From positions 496,001 to 560,000 of the forward strand of contig NZ_CAJRAU010000002.1 in the NCBI RefSeq assembly GCF_907165045.1: a DNA stretch of 64,000 nt, in the 5' to 3' direction. Position 1 is the first letter of the stretch; each line of letters starts with the position of its first letter. The position numbers and the translations under genes were made by a program. The stretch comes from Dyadobacter linearis. GTDB taxonomy: Bacteria > Bacteroidota > Bacteroidia > Cytophagales > Spirosomataceae. Below are positions 47,601-54,871 of the stretch, piece after piece. A model generated the notes under the pieces. It made no database searches. It was given only the letters and a program-made list of their open reading frames with translations, and had not been told where the DNA came from.

Positions 47601-48281
47601 AAAAAGAAGTATGGCAGCTTCAAATCTTACGCCGGAGCCACGATGGAGGAGCTGCTCTCTGCCGAACAACGCAGAGGGGCTATCCGCCTGAAAGCGAACA
47701 TGCTGCAATCCTGTTTCCTGCGAAACGATGGCAATGGAAAATTCACACTGATTCCGCTTGCCAAACAGGCGCAAATATCTATACTGAACGGAATGGTGGT
47801 CGATGACTATGACGGAGACGGAAATCTGGACGTAGCCATAACGGGCAACGATTACGGAACCGACGTTTCGATAGGCCGGTATGATGCGCTAAACGGGCTG
47901 GTATTACTAGGCGACGGGCAGGGCAATTTCAATGCGCAGACGATTTTACAAAGCGGCCTTTACATTCCAGGCAACGGAAAAGCGCTGGTCAAATTACGAA
48001 GTAGCCAGGGACGCTACATGATGATTGCCAGCCAAAACCGGGACGTCGTAAAGGCATTTGAATTGAAACGTAATGTCAATAACATTCTCTTAGAATCGAC
48101 GGACATGAGTGCCCGCGTGCAGTATAAAAATGGAAAAATTCTGAACCACGAATTTACCTATGGATCCTCATTTCTGTCGCAATCCGGCCGTTTTCTCACG
48201 ATTGATAAAGACGTAGTGAATGTCATTATTACAGACGTGAGGGGTCAGCAACGGCAGGTGAAGAACTATCACCCAAAATAG
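44700..48281 (+). CDS. VCBS/FG-GAP repeat lipoprotein with ASPIC/UnbV domain (CRTAC1-like)
   Basis: The 1193-residue protein starts with a lipobox (ALASCKED). Many FG-GAP/VCBS calcium-binding blades of the type DFNKDGWPDIYF, DINNDGWEDIYV, DYDNDGDLDMYL and DVDGNGTDDLVIG are visible, forming two propellers. Near residues 540-605 is an ASPIC/UnbV domain (GNKQQVYEHTPYRGYLSTNQ, then VVIKWPNGKKQILQN). Such proteins commonly follow SusC/SusD pairs in Cytophagales and are presumed surface glycan-binding or scaffolding proteins; the biochemical role is unknown. It is the last gene of the first mannan segment. Confidence 0.9.
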   Translation: MKFHYVLYLAFALASCKEDTLFEAISSSKSGIDFNNRIAENDSINPLDMVNIYNGGGVGIGDFNKDGWPDIYFVGNRVSSRLYLNKGAQGATFEFSDVTEKAGVEGKGRWGRGVAVVDINNDGWEDIYVCNTLSKDSLQRRNLLYVNQKETNDGIPIFKELAAEYGLDIHVQSTMANFFDYDNDGDLDMYLTVNEASPEQNPNQFGLIRFEGRRSTGRLFRNDWNATVKHARYKDVSSQSGMSLDGFGHTATVVDLNQDGWKDISVANDFLSSNILYINNQNGSFTDRSREYFKHTSLNAMGQDIGDINNDGLADLVELDMNPKDNYRKKMMMMANNYASHLNFDLYGYQYQYVRNTLQLNQGPRVGAGDSIGSPAFSEIGFMSGIAQTDWSWTPLLTDFNNDGFRDLIVTNGYPKDVTDHDFIAYRDHPNETTIKAQLLAQIPVVKIHNYAYQNTGELTFRDVTSDWGFDKPTFSNGAVYADLDNDGALDIVINNINDKALIYKNNARERNKESAHYMQLNIVGDSLNIAGLGTFVSIHYAGNKQQVYEHTPYRGYLSTNQCIAHFGLGNVSKLDSVVIKWPNGKKQILQNIKADQRLTVYSKNASVNYDWSKPKLAVNAIFTDVTKEIGLTYRHKEFDFIDFNIQKLLPHKLSEYSPGLAVGDVDGNGTDDLVIGGNAHDPAQVFFQQQNGKFSQRNVVPQQAVQGDYKDEGILLFDANGDSALDLYIARGGYKHASNTPAYQDKLYINDGMGNFQEAPNALPINLTSKLCVRALDFNRDGKLDLFVSGRVEPWHYPKPVSSIILRNDSRNGQAKFTDVTKDIVPALTNIGLVCDALVTDFDNDTWPDLILVGEWMPITFLKNKHGRFDSITGTTGVGDKTGWWNSIVAGDFRHTGRMDYIVGNAGLNTLFQASEQYPVYITAKDFDNSGNYSAIPSLFLPNQNGALNEFPMHGREDLIKQMNSFKKKYGSFKSYAGATMEELLSAEQRRGAIRLKANMLQSCFLRNDGNGKFTLIPLAKQAQISILNGMVVDDYDGDGNLDVAITGNDYGTDVSIGRYDALNGLVLLGDGQGNFNAQTILQSGLYIPGNGKALVKLRSSQGRYMMIASQNRDVVKAFELKRNVNNILLESTDMSARVQYKNGKILNHEFTYGSSFLSQSGRFLTIDKDVVNVIITDVRGQQRQVKNYHPK

Positions 48282-48408
48282 CGCTTTTATCCTGGCAACT
48301 ATGACAAAAATCAGGTTATAATCTTATTATTAGCATAATTTTGCTAGCTTTGAAAACTAGTAGTTAGTCTGTACACGCATTAGCAAGCCGCAAAGTACGG
48401 CAGTTTCC

Positions 48409-48526
48409 ATGAAGATTGTTGAGCTTACACGCATTGTTCCCGAAACGCTTTGGGCGGCGCGGTTTGAAGGAATTAAGGAAAACGAATTTGACCGAACACA
48501 GAAGATTCGGGATACATTGATTTTGA
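48409..48526 (+). pseudogene. Internally deleted toxin remnant upstream of XRE gene
   Basis: The first 29 codons (MKIVELTRIVPETLWAARFE, then GIKENEFDR) resemble the start of a Bacteroidota toxin-like family of about 190 residues that precedes an XRE antitoxin. The frame then jumps to what looks like the family's C-terminal end (QKIRDTLILNDYANE) overlapping the XRE start. About 150 residues appear deleted, so the toxin should be inactive. Family assignment rests on memory of the N-terminal pattern. Confidence 0.45.
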
Positions 48527-48844
48527 ATGACTATGCAAACGAGAGAAGATATATTACAAAAATTGGAGTCGGTCACAGCTACCGAATCCAGCAAATGGAA
48601 AGAGCGCGCAGCCCGCAAAGCCGAAAATCCCAAAGCACTTGAAAAATCGAGGGTTATTGCGATTAATATATTAGCCCAATTGCGAAAACTTGGAATGAGC
48701 CAAAAGGACTTGGCGGAGAAATTGCAGGTAACTCCTCAGACTGTTAATTCCTGGGTGAAAGGGAGTAGCAATTTTACGATTGATACGATTGTGCGGATTG
48801 AGGAGGTTTTGGGGGTGGAGTTGATTGAGGTTAGGGTGGGGTGA
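48527..48844 (+). CDS. XRE-family HTH protein (orphan antitoxin)
   Basis: The 105-residue protein has an N-terminal helix (REDILQKLESVTATESSKW) and a C-terminal XRE HTH (LRKLGMSQKDLAEKLQVTPQ, then TVNSWVKG). An ATG at 48533 is a second start option. It overlaps the toxin remnant, so it is probably the antitoxin of a damaged pair. A decayed second copy, with the same upstream sequence, lies at 63315-63638. Confidence 0.8.
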   Translation: MTMQTREDILQKLESVTATESSKWKERAARKAENPKALEKSRVIAINILAQLRKLGMSQKDLAEKLQVTPQTVNSWVKGSSNFTIDTIVRIEEVLGVELIEVRVG

Positions 48845-48859
48845 TTTTTAATGCAAGAA

Positions 48860-49916
48860 TCAACTCTCGTTGGCAACGTCTTGATTCTTCAAAGCTCCAA
48901 GTTCTTTTTCAATTTCTTCAATGGTGGGAAGTTTCCCTTTTAAATTTTCCGGGATTGATTCAGTCAGCTTGTAGGACGAGATACCAATTGGTTTAGTAAT
49001 ATCTTTCAGCGCATACTCAGCTACAACCTTGTCTTTTGACTGACATATCAGTATTCCAATGCTCGGCTGATCTAATTCTGATTTCAGCTTATCGTCAATC
49101 ACAGACAAATAGAACCGGGTCGCCGGAGCGATTTAATTTCCCTGCATACTCAGGCATGAATTTTCCTCTTTTCAATTCTATTACTACGAACGCATGCAGC
49201 TTCACATGATAAAATAGCAGATCAATGAAGAAGTCTTGCTCACCAACTTCCAAGAGATATTGCCTGCCGACGTACGCGAAACCGGCACCTAGTTCCAATA
49301 AGAATTTCGTAATGTGGTCAGTTAATGCATCTTCAAGATCTTTTTCATTGTGTTCATCCGTCAGTGACAAAAAATCAAACACATATGGATCTTTTGTAAT
49401 GTACTTAGCCAAATCCGACATAGCGTCAGGCAATGTCTTGTTGAAGTTGGTGAGCGCATGACCTTTTCTTCGGAAATATCCCGTCTCGATCTGAGCGACC
49501 ATCACGTCCCGGGACCAACCCTGCGTCGCTGTTTCTTGAATGTAAAAATGCCTTTCCTCCGGCTCTTTGACTTTGGTCAGCAGTGTGATATGATGGTACC
49601 ATGTAATTTGTGCAAGTGCCGCTTGCACAATTGCCCGGTCAGGATATGCGGTAGCGAATTGGCGCATGTATTTCAGGTTTCTGGGCGAAAGTCCTCGCAT
49701 ATCAGGAAATTCTTTTCGAAGGTCTGAGGCGAGCTGATCGATGATCTTCGCTCCCCAACTTGCAGCCTGCTGCTGCTCAATGATTGTTTTCCCGATTTGC
49801 CAGTAAAGCATCAACATTTCTGCATTGGCCGAAAGGGAAGCTTTAAGGCGACTTTGACGGATGGTAACTTTTAGTTCTGCGAGAATTTGCGGGTACTGGT
49901 TGGTAGTTAGCTGCAT
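48860..49916 (-). pseudogene. yhcG: DUF1016/YhcG-type PDDEXK nuclease gene broken by a 16-nt insertion
   Basis: The first frame (49916 to 49095) has the YhcG N-terminal domain (LYWQIGKTIIEQQQ, SPRNLKYMRQFA) and the PDDEXK nuclease core (GEQDFFIDLLFYH and VVIELKRGKFMPEYAGKLN). It then runs into an unrelated tail. The second frame (from 49108) carries the missing end (SVIDDKLKSELDQPSIGILI to EIEKELG). Deleting exactly the 16 nt CCGGGTCGCCGGAGCG at 49115-49130 restores GKLNFYLSVIDDK. The gene was therefore intact before this insertion. YhcG proteins are restriction-associated or recombination-related nucleases. Confidence 0.88.
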
Positions 49917-50051
49917 TCAGATTAAGTGTGTTTTTTGAATGCGGTAATTTACAAACGGCGACTGAAAATGTCTTACTATTAGTTGCGTCCTAGGATAAGT
50001 GATATGAGCCGGTTGCTATTTGGATGAAATTAATTTAAAGAAAGGGTTACG

Positions 50052-51287
50052 CTATCCTTTTACAGTATTGGTCTGATCGACCACACGTAGGCGCATTAGC
50101 TTTTTATCCTTAAAGCATCGGTAGATGTTTATGTAAATTGACGTGTCTTCTTCATTATACAGATAAGGCTGGATTGATATGCAGTTTTTATGCTCAAACA
50201 ATGTGTTTAAGAGCGTCCTATCTGTATTGGAGCACGAGTGACCGTAAATAACAATGTCAAATTCATCCGCTTCCGAGAAATCAATGACTTCTCTATAATA
50301 GGGACTACGAGTATATAACACAGACTTTATATGCTTCAAAAACTCATTACCAAGTGTTTCGAGAATTGACTGATGTTCATCAAGTTCGTCACCATATCCG
50401 AAGATGAGCGAGCTTGGCACCCCATCATCAAGATCACCATGTATATACCTAAGAGAGGTTGTGACCCTGTTAGTGCTATTATACTCTCCATTGCAACTAT
50501 TTATGGCATTAAAATTTTCGCTCTTAAATAAGTAGTTTTGAATGGTCGAAGTGTAGTTAAAGCTTAGAAATAACACATTTTCTAAGCTGTCCGTTTGGCT
50601 GTCCTCAATGTTTGCCTTTTTCTCACTTAATTGTGTAAGACCATATCTGGACATATTTCGGTCACTATCTTTCCAGGTTCTAAGTGGCTTGGTTAACAAC
50701 GGGAAAAATATTTTTCTATCTAAAACTTTTGGGACCGGTATTTTTTTTAAATAGTCATAGAGCAATTCGATAATTTGCTTCAGGTCTAAATTTAGAGATT
50801 CAACAGAGTAGTTAGCTATTATGGGAGCTTCCTTTTGCTTCTTAATATTTATGATATTGACAAGAAGATTTCTATAATCGTTTTCGAACCCTCCCCAAGT
50901 TTTACTTTGCAATTCATTAAATGCGTATTCAATCAACTTGTTATGTGAAGATACCTGTGCCTTGTATTTTGAGGAAGTGCGCCACCCAGTTCCTACTTCC
51001 TCATGCCCATACATTATAAACACATGTTTTTTCAAAGCTTCCCAAGATTGAAGAGGTTCTGACGTCTCGATAACAATCTTATATAGCTGTGCATTTGGAG
51101 GAATGGATTCGGCATCTGCAGTTGTGAAAAAAAATAGAGAGTTTCTGTCAATTATTCGATCATGTTGCTCCGGGTCATTTACTAATGTAATGAAGTCGTT
51201 CTGCAGGGAATTGATAAAATCCCTGTAACCCGTAGGAAGACCATGAGCAATGTCAAATCCATTGCCAAGAATGACTATTCGGTTCAT
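50052..51287 (-). CDS. AbiH-family abortive infection protein
   Basis: The 411-residue protein starts MNRIVILGNGFDIAHGLPTG, the hallmark of AbiH proteins, which have a Rossmann-like N-terminus. It continues with ENDYRNLLVNI, LFLSFNYTSTIQNYLF, RYIHGDLDDG and FDIVIYGHSCSNTDRTLL, all typical of the family. AbiH confers phage resistance in Lactococcus by an unknown mechanism. The gene is intact, AT-rich relative to its neighbours and lies beside the broken nuclease and a hairpin element, as in a small defence island. Confidence 0.9.
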   Translation of the reverse strand: MNRIVILGNGFDIAHGLPTGYRDFINSLQNDFITLVNDPEQHDRIIDRNSLFFFTTADAESIPPNAQLYKIVIETSEPLQSWEALKKHVFIMYGHEEVGTGWRTSSKYKAQVSSHNKLIEYAFNELQSKTWGGFENDYRNLLVNIINIKKQKEAPIIANYSVESLNLDLKQIIELLYDYLKKIPVPKVLDRKIFFPLLTKPLRTWKDSDRNMSRYGLTQLSEKKANIEDSQTDSLENVLFLSFNYTSTIQNYLFKSENFNAINSCNGEYNSTNRVTTSLRYIHGDLDDGVPSSLIFGYGDELDEHQSILETLGNEFLKHIKSVLYTRSPYYREVIDFSEADEFDIVIYGHSCSNTDRTLLNTLFEHKNCISIQPYLYNEEDTSIYINIYRCFKDKKLMRLRVVDQTNTVKG

Positions 51288-51315
51288 TTGGAGCTTTTAA
51301 AAGATGTTTGTGAAT

Positions 51316-51475
51316 GCCGCAGAGCGGCTCCCTGTTTATAGAAAAGTAGATGTCAAGTTTGTCGAAAGGCCCCAGCGGGGCCTCCTGATTTATCGCCAAT
51401 TCACAGGAGGCCCCGCTGGGGCCAAATATTTATGATCATTGATTTTTTCTATAAACAGGTAGCTCCGCCGGAGCT
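51316..51475. repeat. MITE/REP-like nested inverted repeat element
   Basis: Inner arms of 20 bp (GGCCCCAGCGGGGCCTCCTG at 51368-51387 and its complement at 51404-51423) lie within outer arms CCTGTTTATAGAAAA (51331-51345) and its complement (51445-51459). Small hairpins flank both sides (GCCGC/GCGGC on the left, AGCTCC/GGAGCT on the right). It sits in the spacer between AbiH and the XRE regulator and looks like a non-autonomous mobile repeat. Confidence 0.8.
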
Positions 51476-51489
51476 AAGGTTTGCCCTTT

Positions 51490-51909
51490 TCATTTCCCCC
51501 CAATCAACCGCTCCAACCGCCCCATCATCTCATCCTTCTCCTTCAACATTCTCTCATAAAGTGCCATCTTTTCTTCATGAAGTTTTAAGACTGCATCAAT
51601 AGGATTGTTGTAATTATTGATCAGGGTACTTAGCTGAGAGTTGTCGTTGAAAGTGCTGGAAATTACAGTGATCGCCTGCTGTTCATCAAAATTCCTAATC
51701 GCCTCAGCAGGAATTTTCAGAATTGCCGAAACTTGATCCAAAATGTCCGAATCGATCTTTTCCCTCTGTTCGAGCAATGAAATCTTCTGCTGGTTCCATT
51801 CTTCGCCGAGCTCGAACGCAAGGAAATCTTGTTTTATCCCGAGCATCTCTCGAAATCTTTTAAGGTTACGGCCTTCGTGGATCTTTGGATTGGAGGTAGT
51901 ATGTGCCAT
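51490..51909 (-). CDS. XRE-family HTH regulator with C-terminal coiled coil
   Basis: From the ATG at 51909 (MAHTTSNPKIHEGRN) the protein has 139 residues; a longer start at 51939 is possible. The HTH is GRNLKRFREMLGIKQDFLAF, then WNQQKISLLEQ. The C-terminus is a coiled coil (LKLHEEKMALYERMLKEKDE). Similar regulators are common in Bacteroidota accessory regions. The gene lies at the border of the accessory island and faces away from the second GH26 gene. Confidence 0.8.
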   Translation of the reverse strand: MAHTTSNPKIHEGRNLKRFREMLGIKQDFLAFELGEEWNQQKISLLEQREKIDSDILDQVSAILKIPAEAIRNFDEQQAITVISSTFNDNSQLSTLINNYNNPIDAVLKLHEEKMALYERMLKEKDEMMGRLERLIGGK

Positions 51910-52056
51910 GTGGAAAGGGTGTTTGGTTAAAAAAAGCAATTTATATAAATCTGCCGGGAAGTGCTCGGATATCTTACGGGCGGCCCGCGTAGGGATCGCA
52001 ATGTATGTTACCGATCAATTGTGTTGCAAACAGACGCAGTCAGTTATACTGACTCC

Positions 52057-52098
52057 AAGGGAAAACCCTAAATTTTAAAAAAGTAGGGTTTTCCTTAA
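52057..52098 (+). promoter_or_regulatory. Two-part operator upstream of the second GH26 gene
   Basis: AAGGGAAAACCCTAA (52057-52072) and AGGGTTTTCCTTAA (52085-52098) have cores 27 bp apart, as in the element at 36593-36632. The linker TTTTAAAAAAGTAGGG is also shared. The spacer 51940-52343 contains no gene. Confidence 0.65.
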
Positions 52099-52121
52099 CC
52101 GGTCCGCATGCTGATCTATCC

Positions 52122-52129
52122 TATTTTTG
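52122..52129 (+). promoter_or_regulatory. TATTTTTG -7 promoter box for the second mannan operon
   Basis: TATTTTTG lies 36 bp from the GGG core of the operator, identical to the arrangement at 36657. It would give a leader of about 210 nt before the GH26 start at 52344. Confidence 0.6.
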
Positions 52130-52343
52130 CAGGAAAAAATTCCATTTTTTACGATCGCCAGCCATTTCTTCATTTAAAGTACTCCTAAGCTAGAAGCTAT
52201 TTATGAATAGAAAAAACACATTCGGCCTGTTAATAGCTGCATCTTTGAAACTAGCCATAGGCATTTGCGATATTTCATGATCAGCAAGTCTTGACCGCTC
52301 TATTTAAAACTTTCAAACAACGTTCCGTACAGCTTTATTTAAA

Positions 52344-53465
52344 ATGAATAAAATAGTAATCGCTTATACTGCACTTTTAATTGCATCATCCTCGCTTTCA
52401 TGGGCGCAAAAACTAATTGATCCAAAGGCGACACCGGAAACCGTCGCACTTTATAATAATATGCATAAGCTAGCCAAAAAGCATACACTTTTTGGACATC
52501 AGGACGCAACAGATTACGGACACGGCTGGCGTGACGAGCCGGGAAGATCGGACGTAAAATCTGTCGTTGGCTCACACCCGGCAGTAATTGGGGTTGACAT
52601 TGCGCCGCTAACGGGCCGATCTGCGGAATTCACCAAAAAGAGTGAAGACCGTCTAAGAAAGTTGGTCACCGACACCTACGCACGTGGTGGAATTACAACC
52701 ATATCCTGGCATTTCTCTAACCCGGTATCGGGCGGTGGATTCTATTGGAAGGATTCTGTTTCATTGCCGGCGGTGAAATACATTGTTCCGGGAGGCAAAA
52801 ACCATGAGGATTACAAACTCATTTTACAGGGTCTGGCTGGCTGGTTCAAAAGTCTGAAAGGTGCCGATGGAGAGGCTATTCCGCTTATTTTCAGACCTTA
52901 TCATGAGTTTGACGGAGACTGGTTCTGGTGGGGCAAATCACATTGTACTCCGGCAGAGTTCAAGTCATTGTGGCAATTTACGGCGGGTTATCTCAGGGAT
53001 AGCATGGATGTTCACAACCTGATTTACGCCTTTTCTCCTGACAATAAGTTCAATAGCGTTGCAGAATTCACGGAGCGCTATCCAGGCAACGAATGGGTTG
53101 ATCTTGTTGGAATGGATAACTACGGAGATATGGGCCGCGATGGCAAGTACAATTTGGATCAGGTGGTAAAAAAACTTAAAATCGTAAATGATTTTGCACT
53201 GGAAAATAAGAAACTGGCTGCTATGATCGAGACAGGTCTGGAATCCATTGTAAATCCTGTTTGGTATACCGATGTTTTGCTTAAAGTCTTACAAACCAAC
53301 AAATTAAATCTCGCCTATGTACTCGTCTGGCGTAACGATACCAAAAGTGAAACGCATTATTACGCACCTTTCCCCGGGCATCCTGCCGTTCCGGATTTTA
53401 AGAAGTTTTATGATGACAAATACACACTTTTTGAAGGCGATTTGAAAAATATTTATGGCAGATAG
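52344..53465 (+). CDS. Secreted GH26 beta-mannanase/mannobiohydrolase
   Basis: The 373-residue protein has a signal peptide ending in SLSWAQ and a single GH26 barrel. The acid/base is Glu188 in FRPYHEFDGDWFWWG and the nucleophile Glu296 in AAMIETGLES; the N-terminal HTLFGHQDATDYGHGW is the usual GH26 substrate-site segment. No binding modules are present, unlike the GH26 at 36740, so this is probably the periplasmic or surface enzyme acting on shorter mannooligosaccharides. It leads the second mannan operon. Confidence 0.93.
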   Translation: MNKIVIAYTALLIASSSLSWAQKLIDPKATPETVALYNNMHKLAKKHTLFGHQDATDYGHGWRDEPGRSDVKSVVGSHPAVIGVDIAPLTGRSAEFTKKSEDRLRKLVTDTYARGGITTISWHFSNPVSGGGFYWKDSVSLPAVKYIVPGGKNHEDYKLILQGLAGWFKSLKGADGEAIPLIFRPYHEFDGDWFWWGKSHCTPAEFKSLWQFTAGYLRDSMDVHNLIYAFSPDNKFNSVAEFTERYPGNEWVDLVGMDNYGDMGRDGKYNLDQVVKKLKIVNDFALENKKLAAMIETGLESIVNPVWYTDVLLKVLQTNKLNLAYVLVWRNDTKSETHYYAPFPGHPAVPDFKKFYDDKYTLFEGDLKNIYGR

Positions 53466-53507
53466 CGCTTTGATGGCTTAGCCCTTATCAATCTAAAATT
53501 AAGAGTA

Positions 53508-54818
53508 ATGAAAAAAATCTATTTAAGCATTGCGCTTTTAGCTGCATTCAACAGCACAATAGCGCAGCAAAAATCTCCCGCGCCGCAAACATTAAACTAC
53601 AAAGCTGACCTCAGAGCTACCGGCACGAGCGAAGACAAAACAAAACGCATTGACTCGCTGCTGCAAAGTTTTATCGATCAGAAAAAGGCGAGTAGCATAG
53701 TAGGTTTTGTTGCCAAAGGCGGGAATGTAATTTACAACAAAGCATTTGGGTATAAAGACGTTGAAAACAAGGTTCCGGCCGCTGTGGACGATTACTATAT
53801 CCTGTTTTCTCAAACCAAAGCAGTGACAACCGTAGCTTTTATGACCTTGGTAGAAAAGGGATTGGTTTCGGTTGATGATCCGGTTTCTAAATATTTCCCC
53901 GGGATATCCGATAAAGTAGCCACGGCCATTAAAGAGGATGGAACATTTGAGACAAGGCCGGTGAAAACGCCGATGACATTCGCGCACCTGATGTCGCATT
54001 CGTCGGGCATCAGCGCCGGACTGGTGGGAAAGGCACGTCGCGCCGAAATGGAGAACAAAAGTGCCGCTGAAACCTCAGGTACAACGCCACCGGCAGGCCC
54101 GGGACAGCGGACCGGCGGCGCTGGCACTTCGAAATATCTCAAAGATGAGATGATCGCGCTGGCAAAATACCCACTGGGTTTCGATCCCGGCAGCGAGTGG
54201 AGTTACCATATCAGCACCAATATGCTGGCTTATATGGTGGAGCTTATATCAGGAAAAAGTCTGCGTGAATATGTCAAATCAACGATTTTGGATCCATTGG
54301 GCATGACCGAAACAGACTGGTATTATGAGCCCTCGAAAATGAGCCGGTTCGTAAAGGCTTACAGTGACATTGATGGTAAACTGGTGCCGGAATCCAACAA
54401 GTATAGCGAGACGACAATCAGTCCGGTACAAACTTATGCGGAGGGAGCTATCGGTCTGAACGGACCTATTGGCGACTATGCCAAATTTTGTCAAATGCTG
54501 CTCAATAAAGGTGAGTACAACGGCAAGCGTATCCTTAAACCCGAGACAATTGAGCTGATGACCAAAGTGAACCGCCTTCCTGAGGTGAATTCCGGTGGAA
54601 AAGGCTTTCAGTTCGGGCTAGGATTTGAGCTCTACAATGCAGAAAAGAAACCGGTTCCGGAAGTTTCCAACACCGCATTTGCCTGGGGCGGATTGTACGG
54701 CACAGATTACATTATCGATCCGGAAAACAATATGATTGTGCTGTTTTACCTGAACATGCCCAAGCACGAGCCGATGTATAAGCCATTTTTGAGCAAAGCC
54801 TATCAGCTCTTCAAGTAA
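53508..54818 (+). CDS. Secreted serine hydrolase, class C beta-lactamase-related
   Basis: This 436-residue protein has a signal peptide (NSTIAQQ) and a beta-lactamase/esterase fold. The nucleophile motif SxxK is S101-Q-T-K104 in LFSQTKAVTT. A Tyr motif lies in WSYHISTNMLAYMVE, and the C-terminus carries FAWGGLYGTDYIIDPENNMI in place of the KTG box. Family VIII esterases share these features. In a mannan locus a deacetylase role on acetylated glucomannan is possible, but not shown by sequence. It is 42 nt after GH26 on the same strand. Confidence 0.85.
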   Translation: MKKIYLSIALLAAFNSTIAQQKSPAPQTLNYKADLRATGTSEDKTKRIDSLLQSFIDQKKASSIVGFVAKGGNVIYNKAFGYKDVENKVPAAVDDYYILFSQTKAVTTVAFMTLVEKGLVSVDDPVSKYFPGISDKVATAIKEDGTFETRPVKTPMTFAHLMSHSSGISAGLVGKARRAEMENKSAAETSGTTPPAGPGQRTGGAGTSKYLKDEMIALAKYPLGFDPGSEWSYHISTNMLAYMVELISGKSLREYVKSTILDPLGMTETDWYYEPSKMSRFVKAYSDIDGKLVPESNKYSETTISPVQTYAEGAIGLNGPIGDYAKFCQMLLNKGEYNGKRILKPETIELMTKVNRLPEVNSGGKGFQFGLGFELYNAEKKPVPEVSNTAFAWGGLYGTDYIIDPENNMIVLFYLNMPKHEPMYKPFLSKAYQLFK

Positions 54819-54871
54819 TATTATTAGCTGTTCAGACTTATATAATTGAAATTTATTTAAGTATTTTCCTA

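Noticed and set aside
51368..51423. CRISPR-like or terminator interpretation of the 20-bp arms
   Set aside because: There are only two inverted copies, no direct repeats with spacers, and no T-run; it fits a mobile or REP-type hairpin better. No CRISPR array was seen anywhere in the window.
51960..52000. GC-rich patch in the spacer as another GC-rich insertion
   Set aside because: There is no intact reference sequence to show an insertion; the composition alone is not enough.
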